Below are positions 26,833 through 35,143 of a DNA stretch of 41,147 nucleotides, one piece after another. The stretch is from Lactiplantibacillus xiangfangensis (GTDB lineage: Bacteria; Bacillota; Bacilli; Lactobacillales; Lactobacillaceae), in the NCBI RefSeq assembly GCF_001438845.1, contig NZ_JQCL01000095.1, positions 1 to 41,147 of the forward strand. The letters are read 5' to 3'. The notes beneath the pieces were generated by a model. The model saw only the letters and a list, made by a program, of their open reading frames with translations. It ran no database searches and had not been told where the DNA came from. Position 1 is the first letter of the stretch; each line of letters begins with the position of its first letter. The position numbers and the translations under genes are program-made.

Positions 26833-26871
26833 AAAAACGAGCCCAAGACCTAGTCAGGTCTTCAGCTCGTT
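26833..26871 (-). terminator. Intrinsic terminator of the small gene on the - strand
   Basis: On the - strand, AACGAGC pairs with GCTCGTT around an inner AAGACCT/AGGTCTT stem, followed by a T run at 26837-26833. Confidence 0.85.
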
Positions 26872-26880
26872 ACGATCAAT

Positions 26881-27054
26881 TTATTTGTTGTCGGCGTCTT
26901 TTTTGGCGTTGGGCTTAGTAGTCGTACGCTTGGCGTGTTCGTCGATGGTTTCTTGAACGGCTTTAGTCGTTAATTTGTCTTTGTCATCGGGACCAATCGC
27001 AAACTTGTCGAACAGTTTGTCGAGGTTATCTTGACGTTGTACTTTTAAACTCAT
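26881..27054 (-). CDS. Small basic protein, possibly SPJ_0845-like
   Basis: This 57-residue product was found by reading the - strand by hand. It begins MSLKVQRQDNLDKLFDKFAI and ends in a Lys/Asp-rich tail. It has no membrane helix or Cys. The gene is well supported: AAAGGA lies 8 nt before the ATG, a promoter lies further upstream (TATGAT with CTGACA, 17-bp spacer), and a strong terminator lies just after the stop. It reminds me of the short SPJ_0845-type proteins of lactobacilli and streptococci, function unknown, but I could not check the match. It is convergent with the HesB-like gene and divergent from the glutamine transporter. Confidence 0.8.
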   Translation of the reverse strand: MSLKVQRQDNLDKLFDKFAIGPDDKDKLTTKAVQETIDEHAKRTTTKPNAKKDADNK

Positions 27055-27080
27055 ACAATCATTCCTTTCGCTTACCGCTA

Positions 27081-27109
27081 ATCATAGCAAATTTTGGTTT
27101 GTTTGTCAG
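27081..27109 (-). promoter_or_regulatory. Promoter of the small - strand gene
   Basis: On the - strand, CTGACA (27109-27104), a 17-bp spacer and TATGAT (27086-27081). Confidence 0.7.
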
Positions 27110-27195
27110 TTATTCGTCTTTTGTGCATAAAAAGGCCCCTAAAAGCTGTATAAATGGTTAATTTATGTATAAAATAAAGAATTTATCAAAAATAC

Positions 27196-27224
27196 TTGCA
27201 TAAATAATCATATGCGTCTATACT
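27196..27224 (+). promoter_or_regulatory. Promoter of the glutamine-type ABC operon with a dyad in the spacer
   Basis: TTGCAT (27196-27201), a 17-bp spacer and TATACT (27219-27224). The spacer contains a dyad GCATA/TATGC (27198-27215), and the segment TGCATAAATAATCA differs at one position from an ARG-box-like consensus as I remember it. An operator is possible. Confidence 0.7.
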
Positions 27225-27258
27225 TTACTCTTGTAAATTAAAGCAAAGGAGAACGCTT

Positions 27259-28734
27259 ATGAAAAAAAGATTTGGGTTGTTACTAGCTATTATTGTTGCC
27301 CTGTTCATGACGGTGGTTCCTCTGTCCACCCAACATGCCCAGGCGGCGGATAATTCATTAGAGAAGATTCAAAAGAAGGGGGTCCTCGTTATGGGGACTT
27401 CGCCCGATTACCCGCCGTATGAATTTCAAGCGACGGTTAACGGTAAGAGTACCGTTGTCGGGATGGATGTTCAGATTGGGAAAAAGGTTGCCAAGGATTT
27501 AGGGGTTAAGTTAAAGATTAAGTCCATGTCCTTTGATTCCTTATTAGTTGCCCTTCAGACTGGGAAGATCGATATGATTATTTCCGGGATGAACCCAACG
27601 CCTGCACGTCGGAAGAACGTCGCTTTCACCCACGTTTATTATCAGGGTGGTTATGACATTGTTATCAATAAGGCCGACAAAGCCAAGTACAAGAACAAGG
27701 ATTCTTTCAAAGGTGGTACGTTAGGCGCCCAAACCGGGACGACCCAATATAACGCCGTTAAGAAGCAAACTAAGAATACGGCAAGTAAAGGGATGACCTC
27801 CCAATCTGACTTGATTTTAGCTTTACAAAGCCACAAGTTAGACGGGGTTGCGATGGAAAAGCCATCCGCTGAAGCCTATACTTCTAACAATAAAAACTTA
27901 GCTGCAATTCCAAGTGATTTCGATATGAGTTCCGACGCAACGAGTTCTGCAATTGCGTTCCGGAAGGGTTCAACTAGCTTAGTAAACAAGGTCAACAAGA
28001 CGGTTGATCAGATTAAGAAGGAAAACCTCGTTAAAAAGCAATACTTACCGGCAGCCGGGAAGTATCTGAAGACCAACACGGTTAACACGTCAATGGGTCA
28101 CTACTGGCAAGCATTCGCAACCGGGGTTGAATACACCTTGATTATTACCGTATGTTCCGTCTTCTTTGGTTTCATCATTGGGATTTTATTAGCCCTTGCA
28201 CGGACCGCCAAAGGAAACATCTTCAAGACAGCATTGCGGTGGGTATCAACGGCCTACGTTGAATTCATCCGTGGGACGCCAATGATGGTTCAAGTAATGT
28301 TCGTTTACTTTGGCTTAGGACTCTTCGTCAACTTACCAGCGTTAACTTCTGGGATCATTGCGATTTCATTGAACTCAGGGGCGTACGTGGCTGAATACAT
28401 TCGTGGTGGGATCAATTCCGTTAATATTGGTCAAACCGAAGCAGCCCGGAGTTTAGGGATGTCAAATGGCGCGACGATGCGCTACGTGGTCTTACCACAA
28501 GCATTGAAGAATATTTGGCCGTCACTGGGTAACGAATTTATTACCTTGATTAAGGACAGTTCAATCGTGTCAATCATCGGGGTTACTGAATTGATTTATC
28601 AAAGTAACATTGTCCGGTCTGATACTTACCGTGGGGTAGCGCCAATCGTTGTGATTATGGTGTTATACTTCATCTTAACCTTCACGGCATCACGGATCTT
28701 GAACTACTTCGAAAGGAAGATGCAGCATGACTAA
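27259..28734 (+). CDS. Amino acid ABC importer: fused substrate-binding protein and permease (GlnPH-like)
   Basis: One 491-residue polypeptide supplies both the receptor and the pore. A Sec signal peptide (about 1-29, ending AQA) precedes a family-3 solute-binding domain (about 33-270; [30 protein letters not shown]). A HisM/GlnP-type permease domain with about five helices follows (about 285-490). It carries the ATPase-docking EAA loop, [22 protein letters not shown]. Such fusions (GlnPQ) import glutamine, glutamate or asparagine in lactic acid bacteria; the exact ligand is not visible. AAAGGAGA precedes the ATG. It overlaps the ATPase gene by 8 nt. Confidence 0.93.
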   Translation: MKKRFGLLLAIIVALFMTVVPLSTQHAQAADNSLEKIQKKGVLVMGTSPDYPPYEFQATVNGKSTVVGMDVQIGKKVAKDLGVKLKIKSMSFDSLLVALQTGKIDMIISGMNPTPARRKNVAFTHVYYQGGYDIVINKADKAKYKNKDSFKGGTLGAQTGTTQYNAVKKQTKNTASKGMTSQSDLILALQSHKLDGVAMEKPSAEAYTSNNKNLAAIPSDFDMSSDATSSAIAFRKGSTSLVNKVNKTVDQIKKENLVKKQYLPAAGKYLKTNTVNTSMGHYWQAFATGVEYTLIITVCSVFFGFIIGILLALARTAKGNIFKTALRWVSTAYVEFIRGTPMMVQVMFVYFGLGLFVNLPALTSGIIAISLNSGAYVAEYIRGGINSVNIGQTEAARSLGMSNGATMRYVVLPQALKNIWPSLGNEFITLIKDSSIVSIIGVTELIYQSNIVRSDTYRGVAPIVVIMVLYFILTFTASRILNYFERKMQHD

Positions 28735-29467
28735 ACCAGTGATTGAAGTTGAATCGCTCGCCAAAAGCTTTGGTGACAATAAAGTTTTAAAAGATATTAC
28801 GGAAAAAGTTGAACCCGGACAGGTGATCGTTGTGATTGGGCCTTCCGGTGGTGGGAAGAGTACCTTTATTCGGTGCTTGAACTTGCTTGAAACGCCTACA
28901 GCTGGGAAAGTCGCTTTTGAAGGCCAAGACTTAACGACTTTGGATCAAAAAAGTGTGAACAAGTTACGGGAAAAAATGGGCATGGTGTTCCAAGGCTTTA
29001 ATTTATTCCCGAATATGACGGTCTTGGAAAATATCAAGTTGGCACCAATGAAAGTTAAGAGTGTCGACGATGCGGCTGCCACCAAGCGGGCTCATGAATT
29101 ATTAAAACGGGTCGGTTTAGATGATCATGCCGACTCATTTCCAAGTAGTTTGTCCGGTGGGCAAGCACAACGGGTTGCCATTGCCCGTGCGTTAGCAATG
29201 GACCCTAAAGTGATGTTGTTTGACGAACCAACGTCGGCGTTAGACCCTGAAATGGTTGGCGAAGTGCTGAACATTATGCAGGAACTGGCTAAAGATGGGA
29301 TGACGATGGTCGTTGTGACCCACGAAATGGGCTTTGCCAAGGAAGTTGCTGACCGCATCTGGTTTATGGCGGACGGTTACATCCAAGAAAACAACACTCC
29401 AGATCAATTCTTTGCACATCCAGAAACGGACCGTGCTAAGGACTTCTTATCAAAGATTTTAATGTAA
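28727..29467 (+). CDS. Amino acid ABC transporter ATPase (GlnQ-like)
   Basis: This 246-residue ATPase energises the fused binding-protein/permease encoded just upstream. It carries Walker [11 protein letters not shown]-loop [17 protein letters not shown], signature [15 protein letters not shown], Walker [13 protein letters not shown] and switch VTHEM, typical of polar amino acid importers. The ATG lies within the last codons of the upstream gene, with GAAAGGAAG upstream. A strong terminator follows. Confidence 0.95.
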   Translation: MTKPVIEVESLAKSFGDNKVLKDITEKVEPGQVIVVIGPSGGGKSTFIRCLNLLETPTAGKVAFEGQDLTTLDQKSVNKLREKMGMVFQGFNLFPNMTVLENIKLAPMKVKSVDDAAATKRAHELLKRVGLDDHADSFPSSLSGGQAQRVAIARALAMDPKVMLFDEPTSALDPEMVGEVLNIMQELAKDGMTMVVVTHEMGFAKEVADRIWFMADGYIQENNTPDQFFAHPETDRAKDFLSKILM

Positions 29468-29500
29468 TTTAACAACCCAAGCCTATTTCTATAGGTGTTT

Positions 29501-29550
29501 ACGCGGTTGCATTTCACGGAGATATTCGTGTGGTGCGGCCGCGTTTTTTT
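29501..29550 (+). terminator. Intrinsic terminator of the glutamine-type ABC operon
   Basis: An 18-bp imperfect stem (29501-29518 with 29527-29544, several G-U pairs) is followed by a T run. Confidence 0.85.
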
Positions 29551-29658
29551 ATGCTTATTAAAAATCAACATTTTTATAAAAACGGGCGGATTGTTTGAGC
29601 CGTCTATGTTCAGGCGGTATACTAGTAATGCTAAATTAAAGTGAGAGGACGGCGCGTT

Positions 29659-31473
29659 ATGGCTTCAGCACACATTGAACATAAGCTAGCACTACTGCCA
29701 GATTTACCTGGCTGTTACCTGATGAAAAATCTAAATAGTCAGATTATTTACGTGGGTAAAGCTAAGAATTTAAAAAACCGGGTGCGGTCATACTTTAAGA
29801 GTAGCCACACTGGGAAGACCGCGCGCTTAGTTTCAGAAATTGCGGATTTTGAATTTATCGTGACGTCGACCGATAAGGAAGCCTTCTTGTTAGAAATTAC
29901 GCTGATTCAAAAGCATCAGCCGTATTTCAACATCAAGCTTAAAAAGGGGACCGGGTATCCGTACATTAAGATTACTAATGAACGTGATCCCCAAATTTTG
30001 ATCGTGAGCGATGTTCGTAAAGACGGGGGCTATTACTTTGGTCCCTATCCTAACGTTTACGCTGCTCAGGAGACGGTTAACTTTATTCAAAAGGTTTACC
30101 CGTTACGACGCTGCAACGGCTACCAAGGACGGCCATGCTTGTACTACCATATGGGCCAGTGTTTGGGGGCGTGCTTCAAGACGGTTCCCGAAGAACAGTA
30201 CGATGCGCAAGTTCAGCGAATCAAGTCATTTTTAAATGGTCACGTTGAACGGGTTAAAAAGCAACTGACGAAGCGCATGGAAAAGGCATCGGCGGAATTA
30301 GAGTTTGAACGGGCCGGAGAATTACGCGACCAGTTGACGTATATTGAAATGACCGTTGAAAAGCAAAAAATCATTTCAAATGACAACACGCCGCGGGACC
30401 TATTCAACTTTTACATGGATAAGGGTTGGTTATCGATTCAGGTCTTCTTTATCCGGCAAGCTCGGTTAATGAAGCGTGAAAAGCGCCTATTCCCAGTTGT
30501 TTCAACGGCGCCGGAAGAAATGACCAGTTTTATTTTGCAGTTTTATAATCGTAAGAATAACGTTTTGCCACGCGAAGTTTTAGTGCCAAGTGGCTTGGAT
30601 AAGGACGTGTTAAGTGATATTTTAGGCATTCCCGTCCGCACGCCACAACGGGGGCAAAAGCGCGATTTATTAGACATGGCACATAAAAATGCCCGGATTA
30701 TTTTAGAAGAAAAGTTCCGGCTATTGGAATTGGATGAACGAAAAACGACGGGTGCCATGAAGGAAATTACTGATGCGCTTGGTATTCCGGAAGGCCACAA
30801 GATCGAAGCATTTGACCACTCACATATTCAGGGGGCCGACTTAGTCTCCGCCATGGTTGTCTTTACGGACGGGCAGCCTAATAAAAAGCTGTACCGGAAG
30901 TATAAGTTGCGGACGGTCGACCACGCTGATGAAGCGGCGTCAACGCGTGAAGTAATTCGGCGACGGTATACCCGGTTGTTAAAGGAACACGCAAACTTAC
31001 CCGACCTGATCTTAATGGATGGGGGCGATATTCAGCTGGATGCTGCGAAGGACGTGCTGGAAAATGAGTTGGGAATTGATACGCCGGTTGCGGCGATGGT
31101 CAAAAATGAGCACCATAAAACGGCCGACTTATTGAAGTCTGCCGGGGATGCGCATCTGAACCTCGACCCGAAGAGCCAAGGTTTTTACTTGTTGCAACGG
31201 ATTCAAGATGAAGTTCACCGCTTTGCGATTACGTTCCACCGGCAGGTCCATACGAAGCATTCGCTCAGTTCGCGCTTGGATGAGATTCCGGGGGTTGGAC
31301 CAAAAACGCGGAATAAGTTATTGCGTAAATTTGGTTCGATGACGAAGATTGCTGCTGCACCAATTGAAGATATTCAAAAACTCGGCATTGCGAAAAACGT
31401 GGCGCAAACCATCAAGTTTTCGCTGGCAGGGGCTGGCGTGACACCGAAACATTATCAGAAAGGTGCCACATAA
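29659..31473 (+). CDS. uvrC: Excinuclease ABC subunit C
   Basis: This nuclease makes the 3' and 5' incisions in nucleotide excision repair. It has 604 residues. An N-terminal GIY-YIG nuclease domain (GCYLMKN, IIYVGKAKNLKNRVRSYF, about 15-90) comes first. A UVR motif for UvrB contact follows (ELEFERAGELRDQL near 210). Then come the RNase H-like C-terminal nuclease (FDHSHIQGADLVSAMVVF near 375) and a double helix-hairpin-helix (IPGVGPKTRNKLL near 545). ATG 29659 is preferred over the GTG at 29641, since GAGAGGA lies about 9 nt upstream of it and family members start here. No SOS box was recognised in front. Confidence 0.96.
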   Translation: MASAHIEHKLALLPDLPGCYLMKNLNSQIIYVGKAKNLKNRVRSYFKSSHTGKTARLVSEIADFEFIVTSTDKEAFLLEITLIQKHQPYFNIKLKKGTGYPYIKITNERDPQILIVSDVRKDGGYYFGPYPNVYAAQETVNFIQKVYPLRRCNGYQGRPCLYYHMGQCLGACFKTVPEEQYDAQVQRIKSFLNGHVERVKKQLTKRMEKASAELEFERAGELRDQLTYIEMTVEKQKIISNDNTPRDLFNFYMDKGWLSIQVFFIRQARLMKREKRLFPVVSTAPEEMTSFILQFYNRKNNVLPREVLVPSGLDKDVLSDILGIPVRTPQRGQKRDLLDMAHKNARIILEEKFRLLELDERKTTGAMKEITDALGIPEGHKIEAFDHSHIQGADLVSAMVVFTDGQPNKKLYRKYKLRTVDHADEAASTREVIRRRYTRLLKEHANLPDLILMDGGDIQLDAAKDVLENELGIDTPVAAMVKNEHHKTADLLKSAGDAHLNLDPKSQGFYLLQRIQDEVHRFAITFHRQVHTKHSLSSRLDEIPGVGPKTRNKLLRKFGSMTKIAAAPIEDIQKLGIAKNVAQTIKFSLAGAGVTPKHYQKGAT

Positions 31474-31503
31474 ACGAATAAAATTAGGATTAATAGACGC
31501 ATT

Positions 31504-31550
31504 GAGCATTACCAAGCGGCCTTGTCGGGCTGTTTGGTAATGCTCTTTTT
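31504..31550 (+). terminator. Intrinsic terminator of uvrC
   Basis: GAGCATTACCAA (31504-31515) pairs perfectly with TTGGTAATGCTC (31534-31545), with extra inner GC pairs, followed by five Ts. Confidence 0.9.
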
Positions 31551-31717
31551 AATGGGAATCTTTTGCAATTGGTAATGATTCACTTAACTTTAGTAAGAAG
31601 TCCTAAATCTTTGAAGCGCGGTGCACGTACGACAACGAGGCGTGGCATAATAACTGATAAAGTTTTATAACTGGCGCTCTTAGCCAGTAAACCTTAAGAG
31701 AAAGCTTGCGTATCACC

Positions 31718-32884
31718 ATGACTAAGTCCCTCACATCCCGGCAATTTTCAATCGGTCTAACGTTACTGGCGATTTTGCCGCCGATTGGAATTGCCTGGTT
31801 TATTTATTTAAGCCGTTGGCAGTGGCTAACCTTATTTAGGCAACCAAGGGCAATTCGCCACGACCACGTCTTACTGTTTATTTTATGGCTAATCGGGATT
31901 ACTAGCGTGAACCTTTTACGAGCACCTTGGCGGCAACCAGCCGCTTTATCAGGCTTACTGCTAATTGTTTTATTAAATCTATGGTTACTGTGCCGGCAAT
32001 CTGCCCAGCTTTTATCCTGGCCGCAAATTTGCCATTACTTGGTTTGCTTTGGGGGCTATTTGACGGTCAGCGGGAATATCTTTCACTGGCTTAATCACTG
32101 GCAACTGTTACCGCTGTGGTTAAAATTTTTAACTGGTGATCTGCTGTGGGGGTATCGGGCTAACGCCGACCGGTTATTCGGATCGGCCGACAATCCGAAC
32201 GATGCCTGTTGCCTACTATTGATTGCTTTAGCCGTTGTATTAGTCCAAATGAGTTTACGGCCTAGCTCAAGTACTTGGCGCAGCCGGGGCGTTATCGCGT
32301 TACTCATGCTTGGAATTTATCAGACACAATCACGGACTGGTTTACTATTAATGCTACTAATGGTTTTAGGAACTAGCTTTTATCTGAATTGGCGCCGTAG
32401 CTTATGGCTAACTGGATTGATCGGCAGTATTAGCTGGTTTGTACTCGCGTGGCTGCCACGTAGTTATTCTTGGGCGACCGGCTGGACATCACGATTAACG
32501 ATTTGGCATGATAGCCTGCAAGTTTTTGCAAAAGCGCCTTGGCTGGGCGTTTCATACTTTGGTTTTGCGCCCCAGTATTTAAATTTAACCGGTCATTACG
32601 TGCCCCACGCACATGATATTTTTATTATGGTTTTAGCTTCCTTTGGTTTGTTAGGTGGACTCGGCCTGATTAGCTTAATTGTTGCGAATGGTTGGCGGCT
32701 GACCCGGCATTGGAAGTCCACGTTACCAGACCGCCGTTACTTTGCATTAATCTTAGCCGTTGTTTTAGCGTATGGTGTTAGTGATTTCGTGCTATCATCG
32801 CCACAAGTGTTAATGATCGTCTTACTTGTCATGGCCCATTATTGGTATGTCCAGCAGGCAATTGCGGTTAACGTTGACCCATAA
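31718..32884 (+). CDS. O-antigen ligase/polymerase-like membrane protein
   Basis: This polytopic membrane protein of 388 residues has about ten to eleven helices. A large loop near residues 270-305 carries GVSYFGFAPQ and HYVPHAHDIFIMVLASFG, which resembles the conserved His-containing region of the O-antigen ligase/Wzy family. It probably joins or polymerises lipid-linked sugar units at the membrane. The start is uncertain: ATG 31718 lacks a close ribosome binding site, and TTG 31706 is in frame. It is separated from the capsule operon by about 1.5 kb, a repeat and a recombinase gene, so whether it acts in capsule synthesis is open. Confidence 0.65.
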   Translation: MTKSLTSRQFSIGLTLLAILPPIGIAWFIYLSRWQWLTLFRQPRAIRHDHVLLFILWLIGITSVNLLRAPWRQPAALSGLLLIVLLNLWLLCRQSAQLLSWPQICHYLVCFGGYLTVSGNIFHWLNHWQLLPLWLKFLTGDLLWGYRANADRLFGSADNPNDACCLLLIALAVVLVQMSLRPSSSTWRSRGVIALLMLGIYQTQSRTGLLLMLLMVLGTSFYLNWRRSLWLTGLIGSISWFVLAWLPRSYSWATGWTSRLTIWHDSLQVFAKAPWLGVSYFGFAPQYLNLTGHYVPHAHDIFIMVLASFGLLGGLGLISLIVANGWRLTRHWKSTLPDRRYFALILAVVLAYGVSDFVLSSPQVLMIVLLVMAHYWYVQQAIAVNVDP

Positions 32885-33026
32885 ACTAAAAGTATCAATT
32901 GATATTATTTCCGGATAACCGGACCAGCTTAAACGTAGCTAATTTGTATTAATTAAAGGTTGAAAAATCTAAAACTGCTATTAACACCGTAACAGTAGTG
33001 GTAGTTATGCCTAAATTATCCGCTCC

Positions 33027-33300
33027 GTCGGGTAGTCCTAGGGTGCTATGAGGGACGGTCGCAGCCACAGTGCGGTCTGCGACCTCAATTCAAAGCCGAT
33101 AACCCACGTCTTTGAATTGCCCCGCAAGATTGGCAGATAAGAAACGCCTGCCAATCTTGCCGACACAGCACCCTAAGATTACCCGACTGCGCTAAAAACA
33201 GACTTACTATTGTGATTCGGACGACCTGACTAACTCACAGGTAGTCAATTTGTATTAGTCTAAATATTGACACAACAGTAATCCATCCCTAAATTTAGGT
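33027..33300 (-). repeat. Multi-branched (cloverleaf) intergenic repeat, copy 3
   Basis: Outer arms 33027-33047 and 33167-33187 are complementary at 19 of 21 positions. They enclose three perfect hairpins: 33057-33064/33077-33084 (8 bp), 33086-33095/33110-33119 (10 bp) and 33124-33136/33148-33160 (13 bp). The flank at about 33200-33300, read on the - strand, matches the flanks of copies 1 and 2 (for example ATTTAGACTAATACAAATT). The stem sequences differ from copy 1 but the architecture is the same. The rest of 32885-33026 is AT-rich with no gene I can support. Confidence 0.75.
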
Positions 33301-33302
33301 AA

Positions 33303-33358
33303 CAAAAAACACTCGTGAATAACTGCTTGATGGCTAGTTATTTGCGAGTGCTTTATTT
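33303..33358 (-). terminator. Intrinsic terminator downstream of the recombinase gene
   Basis: CACTCG (33310-33315) pairs with CGAGTG (33345-33350), continued by AATAACT/AGTTATT. On the - strand it runs into TTTTTTG; the + side has only a weak T run. Confidence 0.7.
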
Positions 33359-33394
33359 TGGACTAAAGGTTTTGAATTAGGTTCAATCGCTGTC

Positions 33395-33465
33395 CTACTA
33401 GCAATTATCGATGGAAAATGGTTGTTCTTCAGCGCCCGCCGGACAGAATCAGTGGGGTTGGCTAG
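33395..33465 (+). repeat. Partial copy of the second repeat family, overlapping the recombinase 3' end
   Basis: The segment around 33431-33462 (CGCCCGCCGGACAGAATCAG and on) matches the - strand of about 560-605. It covers the recombinase stop codon at 33449-33451, so the last few residues of that protein (SQPH) are encoded by repeat sequence. Confidence 0.5.
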
Positions 33466-34039
33466 TATCTACTAAAATATCTAGTCCCAAGGAAAAAGTT
33501 GCCATTTGTTGCAAGATAATATCTTGATTGAGGCCAATGTAGCGCTTGGTAATGGCTTCGCTGGAATGATTGAAGATCATCATGAGGGTACCGATATCGT
33601 GTGTACGTTGGTAGTAGTGGTAGCCAAAGGTTTTTCGAAGGGTATGGGTACCAATGTCATTGCGGTGCATTTTACGAGCAATGGTCTGAAAGAATTTATA
33701 AACCGCGTTTACACTCAGTTGTTGATGCCGGCGGTTAGTAAATAGATATTCATCATCAGGTAAACCTTCAATATAGTTATCAATTCTAAGGCGCAGGTTG
33801 GTCAATAGGATGACACGTCTTTTTTGAGTTTTCTTTTCGGTTAATCTGACGACGTTGTGACGCCGTACTTGGCTGATTTTGAGATTTAAAATGTCACTCA
33901 TGCGTAAACCGGTATTTAACCCGATTAGAATAAGTAGGGTGTTTCTTTCGCTATGGGTGCCGGTTTGTGCCCAATGTAAAAATTCATTAATTTCCGTAGT
34001 TGTTCGTAGGGGTTCCACATTATAGTAAATTAGTGCCAC
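33449..34039 (-). CDS. Minimal tyrosine recombinase, candidate invertase next to the capsule operon
   Basis: This site-specific recombinase of 196 residues consists of the catalytic domain only, with no N-terminal core-binding or arm-binding domain. FimB/FimE-type DNA invertases have this size and layout. All catalytic residues are visible: Arg46 (TGLRMSD), a Lys in the EKKTQKRR turn, His132 and Arg135 (HTLRKT), His158 (NHSS) and Tyr167 (RYIGL). The start is unclear: the GTG at 34039 is only 1 nt from GGAG, too close for normal initiation. An ATT at 34030 has better spacing (10 nt), and a GTG at 34018 is too far. The C-terminus runs into repeat DNA. It is divergent from the capsule operon and separated from it by a 355-bp AT-rich region. 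Confidence 0.88.
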   Translation of the reverse strand: MALIYYNVEPLRTTTEINEFLHWAQTGTHSERNTLLILIGLNTGLRMSDILNLKISQVRRHNVVRLTEKKTQKRRVILLTNLRLRIDNYIEGLPDDEYLFTNRRHQQLSVNAVYKFFQTIARKMHRNDIGTHTLRKTFGYHYYQRTHDIGTLMMIFNHSSEAITKRYIGLNQDIILQQMATFSLGLDILVDTSQPH

Positions 34040-34110
34040 GCTCCTTTAGAGTAAATGCTAATCATGTTGATTATTCCCCAATTATAAACGACATTAATTA
34101 ATAAATATAA

Positions 34111-34302
34111 AGTTTTATTATGTATAATCCTGGAAACAAAATAAACGGCATTATTTTGAAAAAAATAGTGCCGTTTTTGACGTAATCTGTAATCAAATAT
34201 AGCATTATGTCAATAATTGTCAACATAATATAAAAATATTTGTATAAAATGCGCATATTTACGCATGAATTATTCAAACTATAAAGGATTATGTATAAAA
34301 CT
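34111..34302. other. Intergenic segment with imperfect inverted repeats, candidate invertible switch
   Basis: GTTTTATTATGTATAATCCT (34112-34131) and AGGATTATGTATAAAAC (34285-34301) form an imperfect inverted repeat, matching over AGGATTAT, ATAA and the terminal AAAAC after a 3-nt gap. About 153 bp lie between them. ATTATGT occurs at 34117, 34204 and 34288, and inverted at 34223-34229. The copies at 34204 and 34229 build a near-palindrome of 26 bp. A further dyad is ATGCG/CGCAT (34249-34266). The central GT/AC of the two arms does not match in inverted orientation. The region is very AT-rich, so some similarity is expected by chance. Confidence 0.35.
34143..34178 (+). terminator. Intrinsic terminator inside the recombinase-capsule intergenic region
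   Basis: AAACGGCATTATTTT (34143-34157) pairs with AAAATAGTGCCGTTT (34162-34176), one G-U, followed by Ts on the + strand. It blocks + strand transcription entering the capsule operon from the left and lies between the imperfect inverted repeats. Confidence 0.85.
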
Positions 34303-34316
34303 CGATTGCACGAAAA

Positions 34317-34322
34317 TATAAT
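34317..34322 (+). promoter_or_regulatory. Probable -10 box of the capsule operon
   Basis: A perfect TATAAT, 73 bp before the first capsule gene. No matching -35 is seen; the -35 position falls inside the right imperfect repeat (34285-34301). This is consistent with control by a bound protein or by DNA inversion. Confidence 0.45.
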
Positions 34323-34394
34323 GGCCTTTTTCTTTTCAAAATCGTGACGTTACACTGGCATAAGTTTTAAATTTAATTAAAAGGAGGGTGAACG

Positions 34395-35132
34395 GTGGAT
34401 CAAGCAGTGAACTTTGATTTTCTTTTGCGGTTGTTGCGTAAATATTGGCGGGCCATCGTCGGTTTTACCCTTGCGGGGGTCATTATTGCTGCGGGGGTCG
34501 TTTTTTTAATTGTGACACCTAAATATGAATCTGATGTGCAGATTCTTGTTAACCGTAAAAATACCAATGCAGCAACGGAATACGCTGGGCAACAGGCGGA
34601 TGTACAGATGATTACGACGTATAAGGATTTGATTACGAATCAAGTGGTTTTAAGTCCTGCGCGTAAACAATTAAAGAAGAACTATCACATTAAGCGCTCA
34701 CTCGCGACACTGAAACGGGAGGTCAATGTGGTTACAACTGCCAATTCGCAGGTCTTTTCCATTAGTGTTCGGGATACCGATGCGTTAGCTAGTGCCATTA
34801 TTGCCAACCAAGTTGCCCGTAGCTTTAAGCGTCAGGTTAAGAAAATTATTCGGGTTAATAACGTGACGTTAGTTGCACCCGCAGAAATGCCTAAACATCC
34901 GGTTGCACCTAAAAAGGCGCTGGATGTGATGATTGGTTTGTTAGCAGGAGTCTTATTAGGGCTACTTTATGCGCTACTACGGACATTAACTGACCGGCGA
35001 GTTCATGAACTGACATTCTTAACGGATGATCTTGGTTTGACCAACTTAGGGATGGTTAGTCATCAACGACATACGACAACAAACCAGGCGGTGGCAGAAG
35101 ATGGGTTACGGCGGTCAGCTAAGCGTGTTTGA
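34395..35132 (+). CDS. cps4A: Capsule chain-length regulator / kinase activator (Wzd, CpsC-like)
   Basis: This membrane protein of 245 residues belongs to the Wzz family. One helix lies near residues 20-42, an outer segment follows, and a second helix (about 180-200, LDVMIGLLAGVLLGLLYALL) is preceded by the Pro-rich PKHPVAPKKALD motif. In Gram-positive capsule systems it activates and anchors the tyrosine kinase encoded next and sets polymer length. GTG start with AAGGAGGG 6 nt upstream. It is the first gene of the operon. The symbol follows the L. plantarum cps4 order and is given by synteny. Confidence 0.88.
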   Translation: MDQAVNFDFLLRLLRKYWRAIVGFTLAGVIIAAGVVFLIVTPKYESDVQILVNRKNTNAATEYAGQQADVQMITTYKDLITNQVVLSPARKQLKKNYHIKRSLATLKREVNVVTTANSQVFSISVRDTDALASAIIANQVARSFKRQVKKIIRVNNVTLVAPAEMPKHPVAPKKALDVMIGLLAGVLLGLLYALLRTLTDRRVHELTFLTDDLGLTNLGMVSHQRHTTTNQAVAEDGLRRSAKRV

Positions 35133-35143
35133 GGAGGAATTAT

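Noticed and set aside
29600-29660. SOS (LexA/DinR) box in front of uvrC
   Set aside because: A GTTC is present but no GAAC partner at the right spacing.
33027-33187. Cloverleaf in repeat copy 3 as a tRNA
   Set aside because: Stem lengths (21, 8, 10, 13 bp), total size and lack of a TTC loop or anticodon arm do not fit a tRNA.
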